From NCBI RefSeq assembly GCF_033118175.1, contig NC_083698.1, positions 72,881,001 through 72,945,000 of the forward strand: a DNA stretch of 64,000 bases, given 5' to 3'. The stretch is from Dama dama. Lineage: Eukaryota > Chordata > Mammalia > Artiodactyla > Cervidae. Shown one piece after another: positions 43,720 through 54,959 of the stretch. Positions within the stretch are counted from its first letter, which is position 1, and every line of letters starts with the position of its first letter. A program made the translations under genes and the position numbers. Under the pieces are notes generated by a model. The model did no database searches and had not been told where the DNA came from. It was given only the letters and a program-made list of their open reading frames with translations.

Positions 43720-45700
43720 GAGTCCAGAAGTATACTCACATGTAATTTGTCACATGATTTTCAACCAATGGACCAAAGGAGTTTATTTGATAAAAAGAAA
43801 TCTTTCAAATAAAAGATGCATCAGTGTCCGGATGTCTATACCAAAACAGGAACCTTGACTTCTATCTCATGCCATACAAATATTAATTTAAGATGTATCA
43901 CAGGCTCAAATGTAGAGGCTAAAATTATGAAGTTTCAAATACACAAGAATATCTTCATGACTTTCAAGTAGGTAAAGATTTCAGGATTTGAAACTCATTA
44001 ATCATAAAAGAAGAGTAATATGGGGGGGAGGAGCCAAGATGGCGGAGGAGTAGGACGGGGAGACCACTTTCTCTCCTACAAATTCATCAAAAGAATAACT
44101 GAACGCAGAGCAAACTTCGCAAAACAACTTCTGATCGCTAGCTGAGGTCATCAGGCGCCCAGAAAAGCAGCCCATTGTCTTCGAAAGGAGGGCTGCATAG
44201 TTGGAGAAGTCCTGAGACTACAGGAAGAATAAAACTGAAATCCAGAGGCAGGAGACTTAAGCCCAAAACCTGAGAACACCAGAAAACTCCTGACTACAAG
44301 GAACTTTAAGTAATAAGTGACTGTCCAAAAGCCTCCATACCTACACTGAAACCAACCACCACACAAGAGCCAATAAGTTTCAGAGCAAGACATACCACGC
44401 AAATTCTCCAGCAACGCAGGAACATAGCCCTGAACATCAACATACAGGCTGCCCAAGGTCACACCTAACACATAGACCCATCTCAAAACTCATTACTGGG
44501 CACTCCATTGCTCTCCAAAGAGTAGAAATCAAGTTCCACGCACCAGAACACTGATGCAAGCTTCCCTAACCAGGAAACCTTGACAAGCCAATCGTCTAAC
44601 CCCACCCACTGGGTTAATCCTCCACAACAAAAAGGAACTACAGACCTCCAGAATACAGAAAGCCCACTCCAGATACAGCAATCTAAACAAGATGAAAAGG
44701 CAAAGAAATACCCAACAGGTAAAGGAACATGAAAAATGCCCACCAAGTCAAACAGAAGAGGAGGAGATAGGGAATCTACCTGAAAAAGAATTTAGAATAA
44801 TGATAATAAAAATGATCCAAAATCTTGAAAACAAAATGGAGTTACAGATAAATAGCCTGGAAACAAAGATTGAAAAGATTCAAGAACTGTTTAATAAAGA
44901 CCTAGAAGAAATAAAAAAGAGTCAATTACAAATGAATAATGCAATGAATGAGATCAAAAACACTTTGGAGGGAACCAAGAGTAGAATAACGGAGGCAGAA
45001 GATAGGATAAGTGAGGTAGAAGATAAAATGGTGGAAATAAATGAAGCAGAGAGGAAAAAAGAAAAAAGGATCAAAAGAAATGAGGACAACCTCAGGGACC
45101 TCTGGGACACTGTGAAACGCCCCAACATTCGAATCATAGGAGTTCCAGAAGAAGAAGACAAAAAGAAGGGCCATGAGAAAATACTCGAGGAGATAATAGC
45201 TGAAAACTTCCCTAAAATGGGGAAGGAAATAGCCACCCAAATCCAAGAAACCCAGAGAGTCCCAAACAGGATAAACCCAAGGCGAAACACCCCAAGACAC
45301 ATATTAATCAAATTAACAAAGATCAAACACAAAGAACAAATATTAAAAGCAGCAAGGGAAAAACAACAAATAACACACAAAGGGATTCCCATAAGGATAA
45401 CAGCTGATCTATCAATAGAAACCCTCCAGGCCAGAAGGGAATGGCAGGACGTACTGAAAGTAATGAAAGAGAATAACCTACAACCTAGATTACTGTATCC
45501 AGCAAGGATCTCATTCAGATATGAAGGAGAATTCAAAAGCTTTACAGATAAGCAAAAGCTGAGAGACTTCAGCACCACCAAACCAGCTCTTCAACAAATG
45601 CTAAAGAAGAGTAATATGTTCGACTTCATCGAAATTAAAAGACTCTTGTCATCAAAAGTTATCATCAAGACAGTGGAAAGGTTCTGGTCACATATCCCTT
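43720..45700 (+). mobile_element. Old L1 ORF2 segment, split by a young L1
   Basis: Left part 43720-44006 ('caaccaatggaccaaaggag', 'gtatcacaggctcaaatgtag', 'aatatcttcatgactttcaagtaggtaaagattt') and right part 45619-45700 ('catcaaaagttatcatcaaga') are sense, decayed ORF2. The young L1 interrupts them with a 16-bp TSD. Confidence 0.65.
44007..45618 (+). mobile_element. Young L1: complete 5' end, stops inside ORF1, no poly(A), perfect TSD
   Basis: Begins at 44023 with 'ggggggaggagccaagatgg', the canonical L1 5' terminus. A YY1-type motif 'aagatggcgg' lies at 44036-44045. The 5'UTR is about 670 bp and is followed by ORF1. The insert ends at about 45602-45606 within ORF1. Flanks 'aaagaagagtaatatg' (44007-44022 and 45603-45618) are a perfect 16-bp TSD. 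There is no poly(A) tail. The 'aaag' at the 3' joint belongs to both L1 and target, a microhomology. Confidence 0.93.
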
Positions 45701-45888
45701 CTCCTTTCAGACAAGCCAATATGGTCATGGCCAGGAGTCAACAGGGCTGGTGGTTCAGGCAGAGTCTGGACCCAACCACCTGCCCCGTGCACCAATCCCG
45801 CCACTTAGCTGGGTGGCTGAGCAACTTACTTCCCTCCCCGGTGTCCCAGTGTCTTCATCTACAAAATGAGTCACACAGTCGTCATTAG
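44692..45888 (+). CDS. L1 ORF1 protein, intact but 3'-truncated, fused to flanking codons
   Basis: ORF1p is the RNA-binding chaperone that coats L1 RNA as trimers in cytoplasmic ribonucleoprotein particles. Seen here: an acidic N-terminus, a heptad-rich coiled coil at about residues 45-135 (LENKMELQINSLETKIEKIQ region), an RRM at about 142-225 with NIRIIGVPE (145-153) and RHILIKL (202-208), and a C-terminal domain at about 228-304 with YPARISFRYEG (269-279). There are no stops or frameshifts over about 303 L1 codons. The usual C-terminal tail is missing: after about residue 304 the frame runs on into host DNA for some 95 codons to a stop at 45888. Start chosen at the first ATG (MKRQRNTQQ). 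No ORF2 is present, so the copy cannot move itself. Whether it is expressed is unknown. Confidence 0.85.
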   Translation: MKRQRNTQQVKEHEKCPPSQTEEEEIGNLPEKEFRIMIIKMIQNLENKMELQINSLETKIEKIQELFNKDLEEIKKSQLQMNNAMNEIKNTLEGTKSRITEAEDRISEVEDKMVEINEAERKKEKRIKRNEDNLRDLWDTVKRPNIRIIGVPEEEDKKKGHEKILEEIIAENFPKMGKEIATQIQETQRVPNRINPRRNTPRHILIKLTKIKHKEQILKAAREKQQITHKGIPIRITADLSIETLQARREWQDVLKVMKENNLQPRLLYPARISFRYEGEFKSFTDKQKLRDFSTTKPALQQMLKKSNMFDFIEIKRLLSSKVIIKTVERFWSHIPSPFRQANMVMARSQQGWWFRQSLDPTTCPVHQSRHLAGWLSNLLPSPVSQCLHLQNESHSRH

Positions 45889-45940
45889 GATAACAAAGAG
45901 CTTAGAAATTCTCCAGGTACATAGCAAGTGCCACATGCCT
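45735..45940 (+). repeat. Near-complete MIR SINE
   Basis: 'ctggtggttcaggcagagtctgg' (tRNA-derived part), 'gccacttagctgggtggctgagcaacttact', 'gtcttcatctacaaaatgag' and 'aacaaagagcttagaaatt' follow MIR order in sense orientation. Confidence 0.65.
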
Positions 45941-47004
45941 CTTAGCTGAAGTTGTCTGCATCCTCCCATGTCTTTTGAGGATGACTTGCACATCTGAGAC
46001 ACTGTGGATTGATTTTTACAGTTTGCTTTTAAGGGCAAGTTTTACCTTATTTCAGATTCCAGAAACCTCTTTTGCTGCTTTTCAGGTCTGACAATAAAAT
46101 GTTGGTTTATGTTTCCATTTTTAATTCTTTCCTTGAATCAGCTGGATGTGGCTAATGTGGCTAATTTCTTCCCCTCCCCAGAGAATCTTTCTATGGATGA
46201 CTCTCTGAAAGTCCTCCCTGGAAGTGGGAACACTGGCCATCATTTCATGGGGACTCCCAGGCCCTGGTATGGAGCTGGTGCTTTTCTTTGGGATTTCCCT
46301 GGTGGCTCAGATGGTTAACAATCTGCCTGCAAGCTTCTTGTTGTGTCTGTGGTGCTTTGGTGCTGGTCTGGCATCCCCTCTTCAGGTCTAGACTCCCCAC
46401 TGGAAAGACAATTTCCAACAACAAATTTCCAACTCCTTTAACCCTGGAGATATTTACACATATGTTCATTCATCTACTCAATTATATAACTCCTAGGAAT
46501 AAAAACTCTATCATTTCCCAACAGACATTTCTGTGTAGTCTGTGCATGAGGCAACCTAGAGCTACATGAGCTGTGAGGAGGGCACAGGGCCAGTCCCTCC
46601 TCTCGGGGGGAACTGTGGACATTAAACACATTAACACATTAAACACAGAGAACCTTGTGAGATAAACAGGTGCCATGAAAGAGAGCACCTCTGGAGTGGT
46701 TTGGGACTGGCTGTGTAGGCAGGTGGTCGGCAGAAACATCATTTAAACTGAAACCTAACAGTCAATAAGAAGCCAGAGTCAGGAAACAGTTCATCAATTG
46801 TTCCATTTGTTTATTCACAGCCTGATGGGCACACTGGGCCTTCTGGAATCTAGTTGTTGATATTTCTTAATATCCCTCAGGTTCCAAGCCACTGTATTTC
46901 CAAATGCGACCAGTGAACCAATTGAGAATGATAGAGTTGGGAAAAATGAGAATGGATTTTCAAAAAAGCATAAGATACTGTGATACTGTGAATTACAGTG
47001 AGAA
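45941..47004. other. Mostly unique; Bov-tA head fragment at 46289-46340
   Basis: 'gggatttccctggtggctcagatggttaac' and 'aatctgcctgcaagc' are the first ~50 bases of a sense Bov-tA-like SINE, then the match stops. The rest has no recognised feature. Confidence 0.6.
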
Positions 47005-47290
47005 ATACATGCAGTTGTCCCTTGGTATTTTGGGGGTTTGGTTCCAGGATTCCCCGTGAATACCAAAATCCATGGATGCTCAAGTCCCTTAGATAACCTA
47101 CATACATCGTGCTGTATATTTTAAATCATCTCTGGGTTACTTATATTAATACTTGATACAATATAAACAGTTGCCAACATGCAACAAATTTATGTTTTGC
47201 TTTTTGGAACTTTCTGAAATATTTTTTCAAATACTTTTGACCCAGGCTTGATTGAATCCATGAATACATCACCAACGAATGGAGGGCTTC
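47005..47290 (+). mobile_element. Tigger-like DNA transposon remnant, second copy
   Basis: 'cagttgtcccttggtatttt' (terminal repeat), 'ggtttggttccaggattcc', 'ataccaaaatccatggatgctcaagtccctta', 'tttaaatcatctctgggttacttat', 'tttgctttttggaact' and 'cttgattgaatccatga'. It is the reverse complement relation of 20748-21345. It ends near 'gaatggagggc', the decayed opposite terminus. No transposase frame. Confidence 0.75.
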
Positions 47291-47349
47291 CTTTGGTCTT
47301 CATCCCGTATGTAGCACAGAGCTCCTAAAACCGTTGGAATTCCTTAAGA

Positions 47350-48130
47350 GAGTGATACAGTTGTCTTCTGTTATACTAAAGAGTGATTTTGGAAAGCCCC
47401 TCAAGATGGAGGCTGGTTGCCAGGAGAACAAACCAGGTGATTAGAGGGTTGGAACTCAGTCCCACCCTTTCCCCTGGCCCCTGAGGAAGGATGAAGGGCT
47501 AGAGGTGAAGTCAATCACCTCTGATCTATGATTGAATCAATCATGCCTATGTAATGTAGCTTCCAGAAAAATCTAAAAGGACAGAGTTCAGAGAGCTTGC
47601 AGGTTGGTGAACAGAAGAATGGTGCCCACGGAGAAGGTGCAAAAGCTCTGTACCCTTCCACGTACCTTGCCTTGTGCATCTCTTCCATATGGCTGTCCCT
47701 CTGTACATTTTAGCATATCTTTAATAAATTGATAAACATAAGTAAGTGTTTCCTAAGTTCTATGAGCCACTCCAGCAAATTAATCAAACCCAGGGACAAA
47801 GTCACTGGCACCTCCAATCTATAGCAGGTTTGTCTGAAGCACAGGTGACAACCTGGACTTGAGATTGGAGTCTGAATTTGATGGGAGAGAGAGAGGGCCA
47901 GTTTTGTAGGACTGGACCTTAACCCATGGGATCCGATGCTATTTCCAGGTAGATAGTGTCAGAATTCAAATGAATTGTGGGACACCCAGCTGGTGTTGTA
48001 GAGAATTCCTTGAAGGTGTGGGGAAACACACACACACTGGAACTGATACCAGACTCCTTTCTAGTGGTGATCAGAACTGGTGTTGGTATCAGAATCACTC
48101 TTAGATACATTCAGAAAACTACAGACCCTA
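47350..48130 (+). mobile_element. Old LTR-like repeat
   Basis: 'ggaaagcccctcaagatggaggctggttgcc', 'gattgaatcaatcatgcctatgtaatg', 'ttcagagagcttgcaggttggtgaac' and AATAAA at 47723-47728. Downstream lie 'gtgagccactccagcaaattaatc'-type and 'ccaggtagatagtgtcagaatt' blocks. The order and the single polyadenylation signal fit an old eutherian ERV LTR; I do not name the family. Limits are approximate. Confidence 0.6.
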
Positions 48131-48709
48131 GAACTCTTTGCTGGTCCCAGGTAAGGATGAAGGGTCTGGGACATACGTCAAGGCCCCCATGCATCAAGAC
48201 AAAGAAGCAGTGATGTCTCTACATCAACAGGGTCCCAAAGACCACATGGTGAAGGATGCTGTCTTTTCCATAAGATCCGTCTGAGAAAGAGATCCAGGGT
48301 ATAAGATCTAAGAAATAAATGCATCTGGATGCAAACAAGATGTTTGACAATATCTGCCACAACATCTCTCTGGCCACAATGAAGAACTATGACAGTATAA
48401 TGTAAGCTATAAAGACAGGGTATATCACTAAATAATAATTTTAAAAACTTCATTTCAGTCTGCTAAAGCATGGTATATAAAATGGAGGGTTAGAAATAGT
48501 AAGAAAAGTAATGGACTTACCCTTATACACATCAGAAAATAGATCATTAAATACATCTTCAACAACATTCAAAATGAAAAATCACAGTTACATTTCTCTC
48601 ATCAGCTCATTCATTCCCACCTAATTAATTCTTGCTCCATGGGACCTTGTGTTAGCAGTCTACTTTCAAGAAGCAATTCTAGCTTGCTGGAAATCTTTTT
48701 TCAATTGGC
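48131..48709. other. Unique sequence, no gene recognised
   Basis: No landmark of a repeat or exon. Confidence 0.45.
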
Positions 48710-49795
48710 ATTGGTTTTTTTAATTGTAGAAAATACATATAACATAAAATTTACCATTTTAGTCATTTTTAAATCTTATTCTATTATAGTAAAGATGTAA
48801 CATGAGATCCACCCTCTTTGCAGATTTTTAAGTGCTCAATTTTGTTGTTGATAGGCATAGTATTGTACAGTAGATCTCTAGAATGTATCCATCTTGCATA
48901 ACTGAAACTTCATACCCATTGGTTAGCAACCCCTCCAACCTCCCCCTCCAGCCCCTGGCAACCACCATTCTATTCCTTGCTTCTCTGAGCTTGACTATTT
49001 TAGAATCCTCATATAAGTGGAAATATGCACCAACTGGTCATCTGTAACTGGTTTGTTCACTTAAGATAATATCCTCAAGGTTCATCCACGTCGTCACATA
49101 CAGCAGGATTTCCTTCCTTTTAAAGCTGAACAATATTCCCGTATGTTATGTACCACATTTTGATTATCCATTCATCCTCTGATGAACATTGAGATTGTTT
49201 CCACATCTTGGCTTATTGTAGATAGCACCACAATAAATACGAGAGTGCTAATATCTCTTCACGTTCCTGATTTCAATGTTTTTCAATAAATAATACCCAG
49301 AGGTAGGACTATTGGATCATTTGGTAGTTCTATTTCTCATCTTTTGAGCCATCTCCATACTGTTTTCCACAGTGGCTGTACCAATTTACACTTCCATCAA
49401 CAGAGCACAAGTGTCCTTTTCTGCACATCCTCACCAACACGTTGTCTCTTGTCTTTTTGACACCGTCATTCTAACAGGTGTAAAATGATATCTCACTGTG
49501 GTGATTTGTTTTGCTTTTTAATATTTATTTATTTGGTTTCACCAGGTCTTAGTTGCAGCATGCAGAACGTTTGGTCTTCATTGCAGCATGTGGGTCTAGT
49601 TTCCTGACCAGGGATCGAATGTGGGCCCCCTGCATTGAGAATGCAGTCTTAGCCTCACTGTGGTTTTGGTTTGCATTTCCCTGATGATTAATGATATTGA
49701 GCATCATTTCATATACCCATTGGTCACGTGTATAACTTCTTTGAGAAAATATCTATTCAGGTCCTCTGTCCATCTTTGAATTGAGTTCTTAGGGT
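48710..49795 (-). mobile_element. Old L1 3' end, antisense, split by a CHR SINE
   Basis: 'catataacataaaatttaccattttagtc', 'gaatgtatccatcttgcataactgaaac', 'ggttcatccacgtcgtcaca' and 'tgttttccacagtggctgtaccaattta' run in the reverse order of an L1 3'UTR into ORF2. The order resumes after 49658 with 'ctcactgtggttttggtttgcatttccctgatga'. Confidence 0.75.
49512..49658 (-). mobile_element. CHR-type SINE fragment, antisense
   Basis: 'tttttaatatttatttattt' tail, 'cttagttgcagcatgcagaac', 'cctgaccagggatcgaatgtgggccccctgca' and 'gaatgcagtcttagcc'. It ends before the 'accagggaagtccc' head, so the tRNA head is missing. Confidence 0.8.
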
Positions 49796-50729
49796 TTGGA
49801 GAGGGGTTTGTGTTTGTGTTTGTTTTGTGTTGTGTTTGTTGCTATTGAGTTGCAGTCTGAAAGTTATGTAAGCAACATCAGCTTAAGTCCAAAGTCTTAA
49901 CAAAAGTTTTAGATCTAAGTAGTTACCAGCACCTGGCCCAGCCCCTTCTACACTAGATTCTGAAATCAGTCTCCTTTGTTGAACAGCTATTTTCTCAGCC
50001 TGTAACTCAGAGAACTTTCAGGCAATCACAAGAAAGCAGAAACCAGCTGTTGATGTCAAGGCTCTGGTTATTTTATTATGCCTACCAACAATAGGAGAAG
50101 GGAGGGAGCACAGTTCATAATTACTGTATATGGGTTTAATCAGTGTTTCTTTGGCAGTTAAGAACATCCCACAGAAAGTGCGGGCACTGACTTGTCTCCA
50201 GAGCTTGCTTGTAAAGTGTACAATCTCTAAAACACAGTTATATTAATTATGCTTTACCTGAAAACTTGGGAAGGCTGAGATTCTCCTTTGATTTGACAGA
50301 TCTTTTCATACAGTTTCTAATGAGTGTTGAACTAGTTAAGAAACATGGAGCATACAAAAAAATCTCATTATTTCTACCATATCTCATTTTATATATAAAA
50401 GAAAAAACCTTTGTGCTTTTCTGATAGCTCCATGGGAAATAACAAGGATAGTTTTAAGTGCTTTTTATTCTAAAATGCATTATTTTCCAGAATTTATGGT
50501 TTAATTTCCATGAGACCAAAAAAAAATCAGAAGAATTATAGTAGGAGATTTGGTCACTTAATTAAGATAGGACAATAGATGCCTAATAAGAATGGTTTGA
50601 CTACCATTTAAACTAAATAACATACATTATTTTAAATGAACATAGAAGATGATAATATGACTGAAAGAGCATATTTCTCACAGAAATGAGGGGTTTCCTC
50701 CACTGTTCTGCTTTTAGTAAAGGGTATAA
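49796..50729. other. AT-rich unique sequence, no gene recognised
   Basis: Begins with a 'gtttgtgtttgttttgtgtt' low-complexity run at 49810-49840. 50100-50560 looks repeat-free. Confidence 0.4.
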
Positions 50730-51262
50730 CAAATCCTTGCTCCTTGGGAAAAAATATGACAAATCTACACAGTGTATTAAAAAGCAGACACATCACTCTG
50801 CCAACAAAGGTCCATCTAGTCAAAACTATGGTTTTTCCAGTAGTCATGTGTGGATGTGAGAGTTGGACCATAAAGAAGGCTGAGCACCGAAGAACTGATG
50901 CATTTGAACTGTGGTGCTGGAAAAGACTCTTGAGAGTGTCTTGAAGAGCAAGGAGATCAAACCAGTCAATCCTAAAAGAAAATCAACCTTGAATATTCAT
51001 TGGAAGGACTGATGCTGAAGCTGAAGCTCCAATACTATGGCCACCTGATGCAAAGAGCTGACTCACTGGAAAGACCCCAATGATGCGAAAGATTGAGGGC
51101 AGGAGGAGGAGGGGGTGACAGAGGATGAGATGGTTGGATGGCATCACTGACTCAATGGATTTGAGTTTGAGCAAACTTAGGAAGATAGTGAAGGACAGGG
51201 AAGCCTGGTGTGCTGCAGTTCATGGAGTCACAAACACTCGGACATGGCTTAGGCACTTAACA
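50730..51262 (+). mobile_element. BovB LINE, 3' fragment
   Basis: Starts near 'ccttgggaaaaaatatgaca', then 'actctgccaacaaaggtccatct', 'tgtgagagttggaccataaag', 'gaagatagtgaaggacaggg' and a 'cttaacaacaacaac' end. Corresponds to about the last 530 bp of the copy at 13951-16225. It is coding-region sequence with frameshifts, more diverged than the two long copies. Confidence 0.9.
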
Positions 51263-51264
51263 AC

Positions 51265-52769
51265 AACAACATAACAAATTCTCCAAGAGCACAGACACAT
51301 ACCTAGTAGGATAAGGAGTCTCTGCCATCTTGGCAGATTACAGCAAGTAAGAAAACTTTTTACTCCCTTGGGTTAAAAGTAGATTAAAAAAATAAATAAA
51401 TAAATAATTTTTAAAATATTTTTTAATAGATTAAACACTCCAGTTCAATCATTTTAAGGGAAAGAAAATGTAATTTCTAGTTTTTAATAACATAATAAAT
51501 GGCAATAAGTGATCCACAAGTTCCTTTTTAAATGTAATTTTATGGATAAGCAAGGGAGAAAACCCAGACCGTACCATGTGGTAGTAGATGAAAGCTGGAG
51601 ACATCATTAAGAACTCATGTTTAACCTAATATACAAATATGCTTCTAGATGAATGGATATTGACATGTATGGACAAAATAATATATATATATATATATAT
51701 ATGGATATGTGTGTATGCATAGGTCAATATGCAGACAGATAAAGGAGGAAAACTTCCCTTCTTCCCTTCTAGCTTCTTTGGATTGTCTAATAAATTGACA
51801 TAAGACAGATCAATAGGAGAAAAACCAAGTTAATTTCATATGTACAAGAGTCCATAAAAATATGACTCAAAGAAGTGACCAAACCAGGAAGTCGTTATAT
51901 CTTTTAGACCAAGACACAATAAATTAATCTTAAGTAACAAGACTTTGGCTTAAACTCAAATCTTTTAGCCTATTTCTTCCTCTGCATCTTGTGTACTATT
52001 ATGAATTTTAAAGCAAATGAACAGCATGATAATTCCAATTGTTAAGGATTAGCCCCTGGTGTTATTTCAGAGCTTTCAAACAGTGATACATAAATGAGCT
52101 CCATTCCTCACAACATATCAGTTGTCCATGTGGGCCAGCCCACATTGTTATGAGATTCAAAAAACTCTGAAAATCTGTCTTCTTTCAAGAAAAGATGGAA
52201 ACCTATAAAAACTGTGACTTGAAACCCTTGACAAATGTTCATTATGTAAATCTATTGTCATATCAAGTGTATAAATTTCTTTTAAATAACTCAAGTAAAT
52301 CCCACATAGACTAGAATTGTAACCATGATTCCCATGCTCCAGTCTCCCCCAGAGAACACTATATTTAGTTTTTTCATCTCCTACACCCCCACAACCAAAT
52401 GTTCAATTTTCATGGTGTTGCTAGTCGAGGCAATATTCATGGATGGGGTGCAAGGCTTATGGAGCTGAGTTGTATCACATTATTAACCCATTAATGGTGT
52501 GTGAACACATCACGCTCAATCCACAGTTTCCTCCTTCTAGACATGCTCCCCAGAAAGCCTGGTGGCATATTCTGTACCTCTCCTTCCTTCCAGTCTCCTG
52601 GAACAGAGCTTCTGGTGAATTCCTCAACTCCTTTCATGCCCAGATACTTCAGTTTAGTTAGGTTTTGAAGCCAAGGATCCAGGGGAAATGGTAACTACAT
52701 GAGAAATTTTAAAGACTTTTAAAAATAAACTAAAACTTTCTACTGGATGATTGAATGTTTTGTTCTTAT
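51265..52769. other. AT-rich sequence with simple repeats, no gene recognised
   Basis: Holds (AAAT)n at 51388-51410 and (TA)n at 51680-51702. Otherwise no family or exon that I can support. Confidence 0.5.
51680..51702. repeat. (TA)n microsatellite
   Basis: About eleven TA units; likely length-polymorphic. Confidence 0.9.
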
Positions 52770-52893
52770 TGTTTGGTCACTAATCATGTCCAAATCTTTT
52801 GCTACCCCACGGATTGTAGCCCACCAGGCTCCTCTGTCCACTAGATTTCCCAGGCAAGAATACTGGGGTAGGTTGCCATTTTCTTCTCCAGGT
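52770..52893 (-). mobile_element. Bov-tA / Bov-A SINE, antisense, partial
   Basis: 'tttggtcactaatcatgtcc', 'ggattgtagcccaccaggctcctctgtcc' and 'gaatactggggtaggttgcc' to 'cttctccagg', where the match stops. Only the 3' half of a Bov-tA (or one Bov-A unit) is present. Confidence 0.85.
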
Positions 52894-54959
52894 TAGGGTG
52901 ATAATAGTAACAATATGTTGTAGAATTTCTAACATTAGTAAAAGTGTATTACAATAAGAGCACAAAAAATAGAAAGGAAGGATGGAAGTAACCATTGTAA
53001 ATTCCTTTTGCCTCATGAGAAGTTGTAAAATATTACTCAGAGGGAGACTGCAACTAGTAAAAGACGTGTATCATGAACTCTAAAGAAATCACTAAAATAT
53101 CACTGCAACAGCTAATAATCCCAACAAAATCAATGCTGTGGAATTATTTTTAAAAAGTCAATAGTTCTAAGAGAAGACAGAGAAAGGGAACAAAGGATAA
53201 ATAGGACAGAGAGAAGACAGCAAGACCACAGACAGAGACCAAATCATTTCAATAATCATATAAAAGGTAAATGGTCCGAAACCCATCTAAGAGATTGTCA
53301 GATTGAATGAAAAAAAATCAAGGCCCAAGTATGTCTTGCTTACTGGAAACCTACTTTAAATATAAAGACAAATAAGTTAAATGTAAAGGGCGTAAAAACA
53401 TATACCTTGCTGACAGTCTAAGGAAGCAACAGCATGTTAATAACGGACAAAGTTGATTTCAGAACAAATACTATAACAAGGAATAAAGGAAATCTTGTTA
53501 TAATGTTACAGGTGTCAGTTAATCAAAAGAACATAACAACAATCTCTTCCACAGGTTCCCAGGGACCTATGTAAACACAAAAGCAAGGTAATTATTAATT
53601 TCCAGGAATTACAAGTGATATAAGAATGGAAATGAAATGATAGCCTTCCATGTCCTGGAGCTGCAAATAATATTTACCTACTAGAAAATGTAATCAGTAG
53701 CTATTGATCTAGATTCTGTTTCAGAACTATACCAGCACTACAGGTACCAGGGAGGTGTGGGCTTATGTGTGGGAAGCACACGAGAGAGCTAAACCTTCAT
53801 CTCCCACAGCAGAAGCAAGAGATAACGCCCAAAAGAAATTGCAGTAGAAATTTATTCTTTAGAAATAGGAAGATAGAGAACAGATCTCAAAGAGTTGAGA
53901 GTGTTTGCATATGGCGAATAAGAATTTGGAATGAGTAGGGATGGAGCAGGTAAGTGTTGTTCTCATTAAAAGTCTAGTACATCTGTCCTTTTAAATCATG
54001 TACACATTACCTTTGATGAAATATAAAATATAATTTAAAGAATTTAATTAATGATGCAAAAATGGCAAGGGAAAGGACTGAGGAGAGGGACTCCAGCTGT
54101 TGATTAGGGTCAAGGGCCCAACTGACCTAATCAGCTGTGATCAGGAAGCGTGATCGAGAAGACACCTAGAGGCTTCCACTAGAACCATGAGGTCAGAAAG
54201 CAGGATGAACAATGCTTCCAGAAAGGGCCAGGCTGGCCCCAAAGCCTGGGTGAAGTGGGGGATGATTTGATAGACAAAAAACAGGTGCTCACCACTGACC
54301 TAGCTTTGCATTGATTTCCACTGGATACAAATCAGTTCAGAAACACTTGTTTGCGCACTGCTTCTGCCCAGTTCTAGTGTAATTCCCCACTGAAAATCGC
54401 AGCCTACTGGAGCAGAAACCTTCCTGGGAACCAGTGCAAGGTAGGAAAACTAGACCTGTAACGAGTTACTGGAGGCTAGATGTGAACTGGATTGAGAGTT
54501 AAACATTCCAAAGAGACACAGTCCTAGGGGAGCCCTTACACATTTGTGAAGTTGACCTCTAGAAGCACAACCAAGTTCTCACAGTAAATATAACAGAAAA
54601 ATCCCCTTGTACTTCTAGCAGGAGAGGAAATGGAATCACTTTTAAATATATGAAAGCACTGAGCTCTTTTTAACAAGGTCAAACTAGCTAACTAGAGCCT
54701 AACTTGCTCTGGGATTTATCAGAGCTTAACTGAGCAGAGAGAAGAGAAATACCCAACTCTAGCCCACTCTGGCTATCCTGTCCCACCTAAGGGAGAAGAA
54801 ACCAACAGAAACACTTGCAAAGTTCACAGTCCAGAGGTGTGCTCTCATTAAAGGACTGAGATCTAATCAGGGGACTATAGAATGCTTCCCCTCCCCCTGC
54901 ACCTCACCACCACACAACTAAAGGTGTATTCACTACACAGTTCCTCTCACCCAGTACAT
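52894..54959. other. Old, hard-to-assign sequence, possibly L1 remnants
   Basis: Segments such as 'aaaggtaaatggtccgaaacc', 'atgtcttgcttactggaaacctac' and 'ggacaaagttgatttcagaac' (53260-53470) resemble decayed sense L1 ORF2. No coding signal remains and boundaries cannot be set by eye. Confidence 0.35.

Noticed and set aside
44922..45581. 219-codon minus-strand frame
   Set aside because: Antisense shadow of L1 ORF1.
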